NCBI GenBank assembly: GCA_035310015.1
Contig: DATGEO010000174.1
Span: forward strand, 1-19,331
DNA from: DATGEO01 sp035310015
Lineage (GTDB): Bacteria > Chloroflexota > Dormibacteria > Dormibacterales > Dormibacteraceae
Length of the DNA: 19,331 bases
Direction: 5' to 3'
The first letter of the stretch is position 1; every line of letters starts with the position of its first letter. Both the position numbers and the translations under genes were made by a program. The notes below the pieces were generated by a model. It did not search any database. It saw only the letters and a list, made by a program, of their open reading frames with translations, and was not told where the DNA came from. Of this stretch, positions 1-8,162 are shown in pieces.

Positions 1-1345
1 TGGCGCCGTCGTCCATCGGGTTCTCGGTCAGCCGCAGCATGCCGAGCACGTCCTTTATCTCCTGGCGGTCGAAGAAGCCTGAGCCCCCGCTCGTCAGATA
101 GGGGATGCCCTGCCGGCGGAGCTCGTCCTCGAACTCCCGCGGGAGCATGCGCACCGAGTGGGAAAGGATCGCGATGTCCGAGAGCGGCCGGCCGGAGCGG
201 CGCAGGCGGCGGATGGTCTCCGCCACGGTGCGCGCCTCGCGGCGCGAGTCGGGCGCCATGACGACCGTGACCGGGTGGTCGCCGGGGCCGCGAGTGGCGA
301 CGAGCTCCGGCTCGCCGGCGAAGTCCGCGTCGCGCCGGATGAAGTCGGTGGCGCAGTCCAGGATCTCCTGGTACGACCGGCGGTTGTGGGTCAGAGGCAG
401 CCGCCTGCCGCCGAACCGGGTGCGGATGTTCTCGATCTCGGCGTCACGCCAGCCGTAGATCGACTGTTTGGCGTCGCCCACCGCGGCGACGTTGCCGAAG
501 CCGTCGGCCGAGAGCTGGCGGATGAGGTCGAGCTGGATGCGGTTCGTGTCCTGGAATTCGTCGACCAGCAAGTAGCGGAAGCGCTGGCGGCAGCGCCGGC
601 GAAACTCCGGCACACGCTCCAGTGCCTCGGTGACGGCGAGGATGAGATCGTCGAAGTCGCGGAGCCCTCCCGCGTGCAGCGCCTCCTCGTAGGAGCGGTA
701 GACGAGCGAAAGCACCTCGATCGCCTCGAGCTCGGCGCGCGCGGCCCGTTCGGCTTCCTGCGCGCCCCAGGTCTGAGCCCGCATCTCCACCGCGCGGTCG
801 TGGAACTGCTCCGGCCGGATGCCGCGTCCCTTGAGCTTCAGCACGAACCGCAGGCCGGACCGCAGGAGGTCGTCGAGGTCCTCGACGCCCAGCGCCGTGA
901 ACGAGTCGGGGTCGAGCGGCGCGGCCGCGCCGCTGCGCAGGCGGTCGATCAGGCCCTGTTCGAACAGGCGCTGGCCGGTCTCGTCGAGCACGCGCAGCTC
1001 GCGCGGCGCGCCGATGAGATACGCGAACTCGTCGAGCAGCCGCGCGCACACGCCGTGGAACGTGCCGATCCACACCGCGTCGAGCTCCTGCGCGCCGATG
1101 TCCGGCCGGCGGCGCGTGAGCTCGCGCGTGATCCGCTGCCGCAGCTCTTCGGCGGCGCGGTCGTTGAACGTCAGGGCGAGGATCCGATCGGGCGGCACGC
1201 CCCGCTCCACGAGCCAGCAGAAGCGTTCGGTGGTCGTGAACGTCTTGCCCGTGCCCGGTCCGGCCGCGATGAGGAATGCGCCGTCGGGACCGGCGTGCGC
1301 GGCGGCCGCCTGCTCCTGCGTCGGGGTGACGAGCACGCTGCTCAT
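1..1345 (-). CDS. UvrD/PcrA-like superfamily 1 DNA helicase (AdnB-like), C-terminus beyond window
   Basis: This is an ATP-dependent 3'-5' DNA helicase of the UvrD/RecB superfamily. 448 codons are visible and the rest lies beyond base 1. Reading from the ATG at 1345, the protein begins MSSVLVTPTQEQAAAA, a typical Q-motif. Walker A GPGTGKT is at residues 29-35, motif Ia LTFNDRAAEELRQR follows, then GTFHGVCARLL, Walker B VDEFQDTN near 261-268 and motif III GDAKQSIYGWR near 289-299. The open frame has no stop to the left edge. It follows the helicase-nuclease at 1399-4614 on the same strand with a 53-base gap that contains a perfect inverted repeat. Order and the Q-motif make it the AdnB-like partner of an AdnAB-type end-resection complex. 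The decisive C-terminal nuclease domain is not visible, so a stand-alone UvrD paralogue is also possible. Helicase identity is very secure, the AdnB assignment less so. Confidence 0.9.
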   Translation of the reverse strand, partial: MSSVLVTPTQEQAAAAHAGPDGAFLIAAGPGTGKTFTTTERFCWLVERGVPPDRILALTFNDRAAEELRQRITRELTRRRPDIGAQELDAVWIGTFHGVCARLLDEFAYLIGAPRELRVLDETGQRLFEQGLIDRLRSGAAAPLDPDSFTALGVEDLDDLLRSGLRFVLKLKGRGIRPEQFHDRAVEMRAQTWGAQEAERAARAELEAIEVLSLVYRSYEEALHAGGLRDFDDLILAVTEALERVPEFRRRCRQRFRYLLVDEFQDTNRIQLDLIRQLSADGFGNVAAVGDAKQSIYGWRDAEIENIRTRFGGRRLPLTHNRRSYQEILDCATDFIRRDADFAGEPELVATRGPGDHPVTVVMAPDSRREARTVAETIRRLRRSGRPLSDIAILSHSVRMLPREFEDELRRQGIPYLTSGGSGFFDRQEIKDVLGMLRLTENPMDDGA

Positions 1346-1350
1346 TTATT

Positions 1351-1388
1351 CCCCACGAAATCGGAGGCTCCGCCGAGATTTCGTGGGG
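1351..1388. repeat. Perfect 12-bp inverted repeat between two helicase genes
   Basis: CCCCACGAAATC at 1351-1362 is the exact reverse complement of GATTTCGTGGGG at 1377-1388, around a 14-base centre that itself contains GGAG/CTCC. In minus-strand RNA the distal arm ends in GGGGA, four bases before the ATG at 1345, so the arm contains the only Shine-Dalgarno-like sequence of the downstream helicase. No U-run follows, so it is not a classical terminator. It may be a translational or processing element, or a copy of a dispersed palindromic repeat. No second copy is seen in this window. Confidence 0.75.
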
Positions 1389-1398
1389 ACCCCTTCTC

Positions 1399-4300
1399 TC
1401 ATTCCGGCGGCTGGCCTCCGTACGGGCACAGCGACGAGTGCGGGCAGCTCGAGAAGCGGCTGACGCACGTGCCCGCAAGGTCGCGGGGTGCAGGCTCGAA
1501 CCGCCCGGCCTTGATGCCTTCGACGGCGGCGAGCACGACGGCGCGGCTGCGCTCGAGGTCCTCGTCCGTGAGCGGCCGCTCGCGGTACTCCTTCAGGCCC
1601 GCCGGCCTCCCGACGCTGAAGATGGCCTCGCGAATGGACCCCCACACCCATTCCTTCGGGTACCAGAGCGACAGGAAGCGCGGCTTGAGGCCGAGCGGCT
1701 TGCCGTCGTCGTCGAACCCGAACCGGCAGGCGAGGTAGTAGAGCGCGAGCTGGACGTCCGACATCTCGGGCCCGAAGTACATCTCGTAGGCCCAGCGCAT
1801 GTTCTTGCCCGCGCCGGTCTTGTAGTCCACGACCTCGACCTCGCCGTCGCCGACGTCGTTGATGCGGTCGATCTTGCCCACGATCTCGACGCCGTCGAGC
1901 TGGAGGTGGAAGCGCCGCTCGAGCGAGATCGTGCCCAGGCGGCGCACGCGCTGCATCCCGGTCGCGAAACGGATGTAGTTGGTGAGCACGTTGCGCACCT
2001 GGTGCTCCTCGCGCTTCCGGTCGAGCACGCCCTCCATGCGCGAGAGGTAGCCGTCGAGGTGACGCTGCAGCGCCTCCTCGAGCCAGTCCCGCTGGCGCTC
2101 CGAGTCGAGCGGCCGCCACTCCGACTCGTGGGCGTGGAAGTCCTCGAGCACCTCGTGCAGGAACCCGCCCCGCTCCATCAGCACCGACCGCGGCTCGGCC
2201 ACGAGGCGAGGGTGATGGTTGTACCAGTAGAGGCGGGGGCACTTGAGGTAGTCGTTCAGCGTCGTCGGGCTGAAATGGTCGATCTTCACGTCGAGCGGGT
2301 TGCGCTCGCCGCCGTACGGCTCGAACGGCTCACCGGCCTGAGGGTCGGTGAGGAACTCGGCGTCGAGACCGAGGGCGCGCGCGTGCGCGAGCTCGTCGCC
2401 GTCGAGGCGCGGACGCTGCGAGGCGATCAGCACCTCGGCCTCGCGCGCGAGCAGCATGGTCGCCGGCTCGAGGCGCGCCGACGCGCGCGACAGCTCGCGA
2501 ACCTCGGCCGCGGGCTGCGCCAGCTCGAGGAACACCGACGGCCCGGCCTGCCGCAGGTACGAGTCCGCGAAAGTGAGATAGAGCCGCCGGCGTGCGCGCG
2601 TCATGCCCACGTAGGCCAGGCGCGCCTCCTCGGCCGTGTGGCCGTCGGGGTCGGCGGGCCAGGACGGCATGAACCCGACCTTGAAGGCCTCGAGCCATGC
2701 CCGCTCTTCCGCGTCGAGCAGCGGGTGCGGACGCGCCGCGACGGGGAACAGCCCGTGCGCGAACCCGGCGCAGAAGACGTGCTCGAACTGCAGGCCCTTG
2801 GCCTGGTGCACGGTCATGATCTGCACCGCGTCGAAGCGAGACGAGGCGGCCTCGGTGTCGTCGGCGGCGCCGGCCAGCAGCGCGTCGAGCGAGGAGGTGA
2901 CGTCGGCCAGCAGCGGCCGCCGGCCGTGCAGCCGCTCGAAGACCTGCTCGATGCCCTCGAGGCCGGCAATCGCCGCGCGGAGGTCGGCCATCGCCTCGAG
3001 CCGGTCGCCGGCCGCGAGCTGCAGCTCGAGGAGGCGCTCCAGCGCGCCGTCCTCCATCAGCGCCGCGTAGGCGAGCGCCGCGAGCGAAAGCCGCTCCGCC
3101 CGTTCGAGCAGCCGGTGGCGGGCGCGCATCGCCGCGTGGAGGTCGTCGAGCTCCGCCTCGGTCAGATACTCGAAGTAATCGGGCGCCGATGGCTCTTCGA
3201 CCGGTACGTCGCCGGCCCACGGCAGCGGCCAGCGCTGCGGGTCGCGGAAGGCGAGCACGTACATCAGCCGCCGCACCACGCGGGTGAGCGGTCGCCCGTT
3301 CTCGTAGGCGTGGCCCCGCAGCCGGCTGAGCGTCGCCGGCCGGATGCGACCCAGCCCTGACGCCAGGGACGCCTGGAAGGCGTCCGCGTCGTCAGGCTTG
3401 CGCAGCGATTCGAGGTAGCCGAGGAGGAAGCGCACCACCTCGTTGCGCGCCGTCGCGCCCGAGCCGCGCACCTCGTACGGCACGCCGAGCGCGCGCAGCG
3501 CCTCTTCAAACGGAGGCCCGAGCACGGTGGTGCTGCGGAGGAGGACCGCGACGTCGCGCGGCCTGAGGCCGGCCGAGCCGGCCAGGAGCTGCTTGATCTC
3601 GCGGGCGCAGAAGAACGCCTCGTCGACCGCGTCGGTTTCGCGCGCGACGATGACCGCGGGCGCGTCGCGCACCGTTTCGCCGACGTCGCGCAGCCTTCGC
3701 GGCGGGCGCGCGCCCTGCGTGGCCTCGAGTAGCCGCTCGCCCGCGTCGAGCGCTTCCTGGGAGCAGCGGCGCGACTCTTCGAGCACCACCGTCGAGCCGC
3801 CATAGGTCGCGGAAAAATCCACGCTCAGCAGCCTCGGGACCGTGCCGCGGAAGCCGTAGATCGACTGGTCGGGGTCGCCGACCACGACGAGCCGCGGTCG
3901 CGACTCAGGTGGCGCCAGCAGGCGCAGGAGCGCGAACTGCGCGGGGTCGACGTCCTGGAACTCGTCGACGAAGATGTAGCGGAACTTCGCCCGCATCGCT
4001 TCGAGCAGCCGCGCGTTCGAGGAGAGCAGCTCGATCGCACCACTGATCAGGTCGCGGAAGTCCGCCATGTGGCCCGCCTCGAGCCGGTCCTGGTAAGCCC
4101 GGTACACGGCCGCGAGCGAACGCAGGCGCGGCCCCGCGCTCGCCTCGGCCGCCAGCACGAGCGCCAGCGGGTGCACGAGGTTCTGCTTCATCAGCGCGAC
4201 GAACGTGAGGAGGTCGCGCGCGAAGGCGTCGGAGCGGCTGACACCGGCGAGAGAACCCAGCACCGACGGGTCGAGGTCCGCCAGCACCTGGCGCATGACC

Positions 4301-4614
4301 ATTGCCTCCTGGAAGCCGTCGAGCAGGAGGCGGTTGGGGTCGGGCGAGTGCTCGCGGGCCAGGCGCGCGCAGAAGCTGTGAAACGTCGAGATCCACGCCT
4401 CGCCGTAGTCGTCCTGGAGGCGCGCGTCGATGCGCGTGCCCAGCTCGCCCGCCGCGCCCGTCGAGAAGGTCAGGACGAGGATCTGGCTGCGGCCGGCAAG
4501 ACCCGTGCGCACCGCCTGCTCGTACAGGTCGACGAGCGCTTGCGTCTTGCCCGTGCCTGGACCGGCGAGTACGCGAATCGGACCGTGGACGTCGTGGATG
4601 TCGAGTGCTGGCAA
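1399..4614 (-). CDS. RecB/UvrD-type helicase with C-terminal PD-(D/E)XK nuclease (AdnA-like)
   Basis: This is a 1071-residue helicase-nuclease expected to unwind and resect DNA ends for recombination repair. Walker A GPGTGKT is at 18-24, then LVLTFSTGAAGELGTR, STFHSFCARLA, Walker B VDEFQDVD near 215-222, GDPDQSIYGFRG near 244-255, motif V TVHQAKGLQF near 596-605 and motif VI AYVGMTRARRRLYL near 665-678. The nuclease part shows GGFLHEVLEDF near 812, GKIDRIN near 912, VVDYKTG near 925-931 and QLALYYLA near 953. Cys near 791 (LKCPRLYWY) plus C1050, C1057 and C1063 could bind a 4Fe-4S cluster as in AddB and AdnA-type nucleases. The start is TTG, with AGGGAG three bases upstream. The only other in-frame codons back to the TGA are non-starts. 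There is no N-terminal Q-motif, as in AdnA. The gene lies 32 bases after the GT87 gene and before a second helicase. AddA/AddB-like naming is the alternative. Confidence 0.92.
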   Translation of the reverse strand: MPALDIHDVHGPIRVLAGPGTGKTQALVDLYEQAVRTGLAGRSQILVLTFSTGAAGELGTRIDARLQDDYGEAWISTFHSFCARLAREHSPDPNRLLLDGFQEAMVMRQVLADLDPSVLGSLAGVSRSDAFARDLLTFVALMKQNLVHPLALVLAAEASAGPRLRSLAAVYRAYQDRLEAGHMADFRDLISGAIELLSSNARLLEAMRAKFRYIFVDEFQDVDPAQFALLRLLAPPESRPRLVVVGDPDQSIYGFRGTVPRLLSVDFSATYGGSTVVLEESRRCSQEALDAGERLLEATQGARPPRRLRDVGETVRDAPAVIVARETDAVDEAFFCAREIKQLLAGSAGLRPRDVAVLLRSTTVLGPPFEEALRALGVPYEVRGSGATARNEVVRFLLGYLESLRKPDDADAFQASLASGLGRIRPATLSRLRGHAYENGRPLTRVVRRLMYVLAFRDPQRWPLPWAGDVPVEEPSAPDYFEYLTEAELDDLHAAMRARHRLLERAERLSLAALAYAALMEDGALERLLELQLAAGDRLEAMADLRAAIAGLEGIEQVFERLHGRRPLLADVTSSLDALLAGAADDTEAASSRFDAVQIMTVHQAKGLQFEHVFCAGFAHGLFPVAARPHPLLDAEERAWLEAFKVGFMPSWPADPDGHTAEEARLAYVGMTRARRRLYLTFADSYLRQAGPSVFLELAQPAAEVRELSRASARLEPATMLLAREAEVLIASQRPRLDGDELAHARALGLDAEFLTDPQAGEPFEPYGGERNPLDVKIDHFSPTTLNDYLKCPRLYWYNHHPRLVAEPRSVLMERGGFLHEVLEDFHAHESEWRPLDSERQRDWLEEALQRHLDGYLSRMEGVLDRKREEHQVRNVLTNYIRFATGMQRVRRLGTISLERRFHLQLDGVEIVGKIDRINDVGDGEVEVVDYKTGAGKNMRWAYEMYFGPEMSDVQLALYYLACRFGFDDDGKPLGLKPRFLSLWYPKEWVWGSIREAIFSVGRPAGLKEYRERPLTDEDLERSRAVVLAAVEGIKAGRFEPAPRDLAGTCVSRFSSCPHSSLCPYGGQPPE

Positions 4615-4646
4615 GGACTCCCTGGTGGTGGCGGTGGGCCACCCGA

Positions 4647-5801
4647 TTATGCGGCGGCCTGTCTTCCCAAGTCACTCGGGGTTGTTAAGGCTCGCCTCGT
4701 CCATCTCGACACCAGGGCGCCGAACCAGGCGTTGAGCAGGATCGCCAGGAAGAGCACCAGCTCGGCCACGGCCCATCGGTTGAGCAGCGCTCCGCCCTTG
4801 ATGTCGAACACGACGAAGGGCGTCGCGAAGAACCACATCGCGGTCAGCATCGCGCGCCACGCCGGCGCCTCTCGCTCGTGCCACGTCATCCATCCGGCGG
4901 CCAGGAACACGCAGAGATCCGACCCGTGCAGGTACGGCGAGGTGATCAGCGACGCCAGCGCGCCGACCGCGATCGCCAGCCCGGGCGTCGAGCGCAGGCG
5001 GTACGCGGTGACCAGGGCGCCCAGGATGATGGCGACGCGCACGATCATCGCCGCGGCGCCCCCGAGGCCGAACGTGCCGTTGAGGGTCAGGTCGTTCGCG
5101 CCGTTAGGCAGCCGCGACAGGTCGTGGAGGTAGGCGGAGAGGCCGGACTGGCCGAGGGCGATGAGGCTGAAGACGCCGACCATCGCGGCGACGGCAAGCC
5201 ACGCGGTGAAGGCCTTCGCGCGTCCCGCGACGAGGAGCACGAGCGGCACCCACAATGCGGTGTTCGGCTTGAGCAGGATCACGCCCAGCACGATGCCCGC
5301 CGCGACGTCGCGCCTGTCGCGCAAAAGACGCCAGGCGACGATCAGCCCGGCCGCGACGAGCGGGACGACCTGGCCGACCTGGACCGAGTGCAGCACCCAC
5401 CACGGCACCATCGCCGCGGCCACGAGCAGGGCGCGGTCCCAGCCGCGATAGTCTGTCGACCAGATCAGCGCCGCCAGCAGCGCGCCGAGCGTGATCGCCA
5501 TCCAGATGTCGAGGGCGGCGCCGTACGGCACTGCGCTCAGCGGCGCGACGACCCAGGCCACCAGGGGCGGGCTGATGTACGGCTGGGACCAGAGTGTGGG
5601 CACGACGTGCTTCTGGGCCACCGCGACCAGGCCCTGGTCGTAGATCTGCGACCAGCCGTGCTGGATGCCGACCATCGCGGCGGCCAGGTAGGTGTGGAAG
5701 TCGATGCCGAACGCGTGTGGACGGTTGTGGAGGTCGGCGGCGAGCGCCACCACGACGACCGCGGCCGTGACGGGGAGCAAGACGCGACGAACGTCGTTCA
5801 A
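4647..5801 (-). CDS. Polytopic membrane glycosyltransferase, GT87/DUF2029 family
   Basis: This is a membrane protein of about 384 residues with roughly nine or ten hydrophobic segments. It resembles GT87 polyprenyl-phosphate-mannose-dependent mannosyltransferases, which build cell-envelope glycolipids outside the membrane. After a first membrane segment (about 8-22) comes GIDFHTYLAAA (about 32-42). This Asp-containing loop is the hallmark of the family and carries the presumed catalytic acid. Further markers are QPYISPPLVAW and LLKPNTALWVPL. The TTG at 5801 has only AAGG directly in front, and the frame stays open upstream, so the start is uncertain. It is transcribed away from the GT39-type gene at 5878 and lies 32 bases before the helicase-nuclease, probably in the same transcript. 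Substrate cannot be read from the sequence. Confidence 0.8.
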   Translation of the reverse strand: MNDVRRVLLPVTAAVVVVALAADLHNRPHAFGIDFHTYLAAAMVGIQHGWSQIYDQGLVAVAQKHVVPTLWSQPYISPPLVAWVVAPLSAVPYGAALDIWMAITLGALLAALIWSTDYRGWDRALLVAAAMVPWWVLHSVQVGQVVPLVAAGLIVAWRLLRDRRDVAAGIVLGVILLKPNTALWVPLVLLVAGRAKAFTAWLAVAAMVGVFSLIALGQSGLSAYLHDLSRLPNGANDLTLNGTFGLGGAAAMIVRVAIILGALVTAYRLRSTPGLAIAVGALASLITSPYLHGSDLCVFLAAGWMTWHEREAPAWRAMLTAMWFFATPFVVFDIKGGALLNRWAVAELVLFLAILLNAWFGALVSRWTRRALTTPSDLGRQAAA

Positions 5802-5862
5802 GCCTTGACGGTAAAACGCCCATGGCGGGCGGGGTGGCTCAGGTCGGCCGGGCGGCGGCGCA

Positions 5863-5868
5863 TATAGT
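5863..5868 (+). promoter_or_regulatory. Candidate -10 element for a leaderless transcript
   Basis: TATAGT lies nine bases before the ATG at 5878, so initiation about seven bases downstream would put the 5' end of the RNA almost at the start codon. No Shine-Dalgarno sequence precedes this ATG (the bases are TCAAAACGAT). The only AT-rich patch in the 76-base divergent gap is here. The -35 region is weak. Confidence 0.4.
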
Positions 5869-5877
5869 CAAAACGAT

Positions 5878-7380
5878 ATGGGGATCGCGGCCGTCACGCA
5901 CAGGCGCGCGGCCGCGATCCCGATCTGGCTGTACGGCGGCGCGGGGGCCGCGGCGGTGCTGCTCGTGCACCTGCCGGCGTTCTTCCACCGGCTGATGGAC
6001 GGCGACGAGGCCGTCTACGGCAGCATCGCCGCCCTGATGGACGGCGGCGGGCGGCTCTACGCGGAGGGCGGCGTGGACAACAAGCCGCCCGGCATCTACT
6101 GGCTGTACGCCTCGGTGTTCGAGGTGTTCGGCCGGTACGACATGACCGCCATCCACGTGGTGGCGCTGATCGCGCTGGCGGCGACGTGCTGGCTGCTCTT
6201 CGTGATCGGGCGCGACCTCGCGGGCTTGCGCGCGGGGCTCCTCGCGGCCGTCCTCTACGGGGTGCTCACCGGCGCCGGCAACCCACGGCTGCTCGCCGCC
6301 AACACGGAGCTCTTCATGACCCTGCCCCTGGCCGCCGCCTTCCTCCTCCTCCTCCGGGGGCGCTGGTTCTGGTCGGCGGTGCTGATGGTCGCCGCCGGCG
6401 CGTTCAAGCAGGTGGCGGCGGTCGAGGTCCTGCTCCTGCCGGCCGCCCTGTTCGTGCTGGAAGAGCGCGGCGACCGCGTGAGCGCGGCGGTGCGATTCGG
6501 GCTCGGGCTGGCCGCCGGGCTCGGGGCCGGAGCGGTGCTGCTCGCGCTCACCGGCTCGTTCACCGGGTTCTGGCGCTGGACGGTGGAGACGCTCGTCGGC
6601 TACGCGCAGTCGAACTGGACGCTCGCGATCCTGTGGCTCCGCGGCAGGGACAGCGTCGTGCCCTTCGTGGGCGAGCTCATCGTGGTGTGGATCGCCGCGA
6701 TCGCTTACGCGGCGCGCTGGCGCGATCTCGACGGTCGGGCGCGGCTCGCGGTCGCATGGTTCGTGCTGTCCGGCCTAGGCGCGCTCGCCGGCGGCCACTG
6801 GTCGTGGCACTACTTCATCCAGGTGATGGCGCCGCTCGCCGTCCTGGCCGCGCTGGGGATCGACCAGGCGCTCGAGACCTCCTGGCGCCGGTGGGCGGCC
6901 ACCGCCGCGCTCGCCGGCGTGGCCGTGCCCGCGCTCGCGTGGACGGCCTTCAACTTCACCGCCGATCCCCTCACCTATGACTGGTCGCCGCCGGTCGCCC
7001 AGCACCAGCAGGTGGCCGCGTACATCGCCGAGCACACGCGGCCCGGGGACCGGATCTTCGTGTGGGGCGACTGGGCGGCGCTCTACGTCGAGGCGGACCG
7101 CCTGCCCGCCAGCCGGTTCCCGGGCTTTCTGCGGGGTTTCGATCGCGGCTCGGGCGCTCCGCCCGACAGCTGGGACACCGCCCCGGACGTGTGGCCCGCG
7201 CTCCAGTCGGACCTGGAGCGCAACCCGCCCTCGCTGATCGTCGACACCGCCGCCGCGGGCTGGAGCAGCTTCTCCGCCTACCCGATGAGCGACTACCCGG
7301 TGCTGGCCCAGTTCGTGGCCGCGCACTACCGCGCGGTCGCGACCGTCGACGGCGTCGTCATCTATCAGAGGGTGGGCTAA
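5878..7380 (+). CDS. GT39/ArnT-like membrane glycosyltransferase (PMT_2 type)
   Basis: This 500-residue polytopic protein resembles the dolichyl/undecaprenyl-phosphate sugar transferases of the ArnT/PMT family, which move a lipid-linked sugar onto an extracytoplasmic acceptor. After the first membrane segment (about 17-35) comes DGDEAVYG at 41-48. The acidic pair in this first periplasmic loop is the family's catalytic signature. KPPGIYWLY at 69-77 is the second classic motif. About ten more hydrophobic segments follow, then a soluble C-terminal domain from about 365 with RIFVWGDWAALYVEADR. The ATG lacks a Shine-Dalgarno sequence and may be leaderless. The gene is divergent from the GT87 gene, suggesting the two contribute to the same surface glycan. 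Its stop overlaps tail-to-tail with the stop of the minus-strand gene at 7377. Donor and acceptor are unknown. Confidence 0.85.
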   Translation: MGIAAVTHRRAAAIPIWLYGGAGAAAVLLVHLPAFFHRLMDGDEAVYGSIAALMDGGGRLYAEGGVDNKPPGIYWLYASVFEVFGRYDMTAIHVVALIALAATCWLLFVIGRDLAGLRAGLLAAVLYGVLTGAGNPRLLAANTELFMTLPLAAAFLLLLRGRWFWSAVLMVAAGAFKQVAAVEVLLLPAALFVLEERGDRVSAAVRFGLGLAAGLGAGAVLLALTGSFTGFWRWTVETLVGYAQSNWTLAILWLRGRDSVVPFVGELIVVWIAAIAYAARWRDLDGRARLAVAWFVLSGLGALAGGHWSWHYFIQVMAPLAVLAALGIDQALETSWRRWAATAALAGVAVPALAWTAFNFTADPLTYDWSPPVAQHQQVAAYIAEHTRPGDRIFVWGDWAALYVEADRLPASRFPGFLRGFDRGSGAPPDSWDTAPDVWPALQSDLERNPPSLIVDTAAAGWSSFSAYPMSDYPVLAQFVAAHYRAVATVDGVVIYQRVG

Positions 7381-8117
7381 CCGAGCGGCACGGTCGGCAG
7401 CTTCACCAGCTTCGGGATCTTCGGCACCGGGACAAGGCTCGGCACGAGCGGCACCGACACCGACACCGAGGGCGTAGAGATCGCAGGCGCCGAGATCGAG
7501 GGCGTAGAGATCGAGGGCGCCGCGGGACCGGTCGGCGCTGGAGGGCTCGAGGCGGCATGGGCGCTCGACCTCACCGAAGACGGAGCCGGGCTCGCGACCG
7601 CGGGCGGAATCGTGATCGACGCCGCGACGGCGGCCACGACCAGGGCGCCGGCCAGGTGCTCGCTGCCGAGTGCGCTCAGCCGGTGGGCGGCCTGCACGAT
7701 GGACCGCGCCGCCAGCCACCCCAGGACCGCGTACGCGGCGCGGCGCCCGAGCTCGCGGCCTCGCTCGAGGTGCTCGCTGATGTGGTCGAGCGCCTTGGCC
7801 AGCCGGCGCTGGACGGCGCCGGGCCTGAGATCGAGCCTGCCGGCGATCTCGCGGTTGGAAAGACCCCCGAAGAAGGCCATCTTGACCATCGCCATGTCTT
7901 CGACCGAGAGATGGTTCACGGCCTCGTTCACAGACTGCCGCACCATGGCGCCGGAGAACTCGTTCCACGGCCTCGCGGTCTCACGCTCGGTCAGGCCTTC
8001 GGCGAGCATCTTCTTCAGGCCGCGGTGGGCGCCCCGTACCCGCCGCCGATCGGCGGCGGTGCCGCGATTCCCGGTGAGGATCCAGGATCGCCACGAATCG
8101 AACGCTTGGGGATCCAT
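7377..8117 (-). CDS. Membrane-tethered sigma-region-4-like HTH protein with repetitive Ser/Thr/Pro tail
   Basis: The 246-residue protein has an unusual layout. Residues 71-117 (SVEDMAMVKMAFFGGLSNRE, then IAGRLDLRPGAVQRRL) read as the region-4 helix-turn-helix of an extracytoplasmic-function sigma factor. No region 2 precedes it; the first 70 residues are charged and helical. A single hydrophobic segment lies at about 155-174, ending in PPAVASP. The remaining 75 residues are Ser/Thr/Pro/Val-rich, with ISTPSISAPA-type repeats and a Lys-containing end (VPKIPKLVKLPTVPLG). This suggests a DNA-binding or RNA-polymerase-binding domain in the cytoplasm and an exported tail, though the function is inferred. 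ATG 8117 is preferred because AAGG sits about seven bases upstream; TTG at 8138 is the alternative. It follows the DsbA-like gene by 45 bases and probably shares its transcript. Confidence 0.72.
   Translation of the reverse strand: MDPQAFDSWRSWILTGNRGTAADRRRVRGAHRGLKKMLAEGLTERETARPWNEFSGAMVRQSVNEAVNHLSVEDMAMVKMAFFGGLSNREIAGRLDLRPGAVQRRLAKALDHISEHLERGRELGRRAAYAVLGWLAARSIVQAAHRLSALGSEHLAGALVVAAVAASITIPPAVASPAPSSVRSSAHAASSPPAPTGPAAPSISTPSISAPAISTPSVSVSVPLVPSLVPVPKIPKLVKLPTVPLG
7468..7513. repeat. 16-bp direct repeat encoding the Ser/Thr/Pro tail repeats
   Basis: GAGGGCGTAGAGATCG occurs at 7468-7483 and again, identical, at 7498-7513. The 30-base period corresponds to ten codons and encodes repeats of the kind ISTPSISAPA on the minus strand. 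Exact DNA identity suggests recent slippage or duplication inside the tail of the HTH protein. Confidence 0.8.
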
Positions 8118-8162
8118 GCTTGGGCCTTGCTGGTTCAACGCCCGCCGCCGCCGGAAGTACCC

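Noticed and set aside
1351..1388. Rho-independent terminator between the helicase genes
   Set aside because: The stem is strong, but in the direction of transcription it is followed by AATAAATG, the start of the next gene, not by a U-run.
158..3360. Long plus-strand frames over the two helicase genes
   Set aside because: They are antisense to continuous helicase and nuclease motifs, are rich in Arg/Val/Glu/Gln without any domain, and stem from GC-rich third positions.
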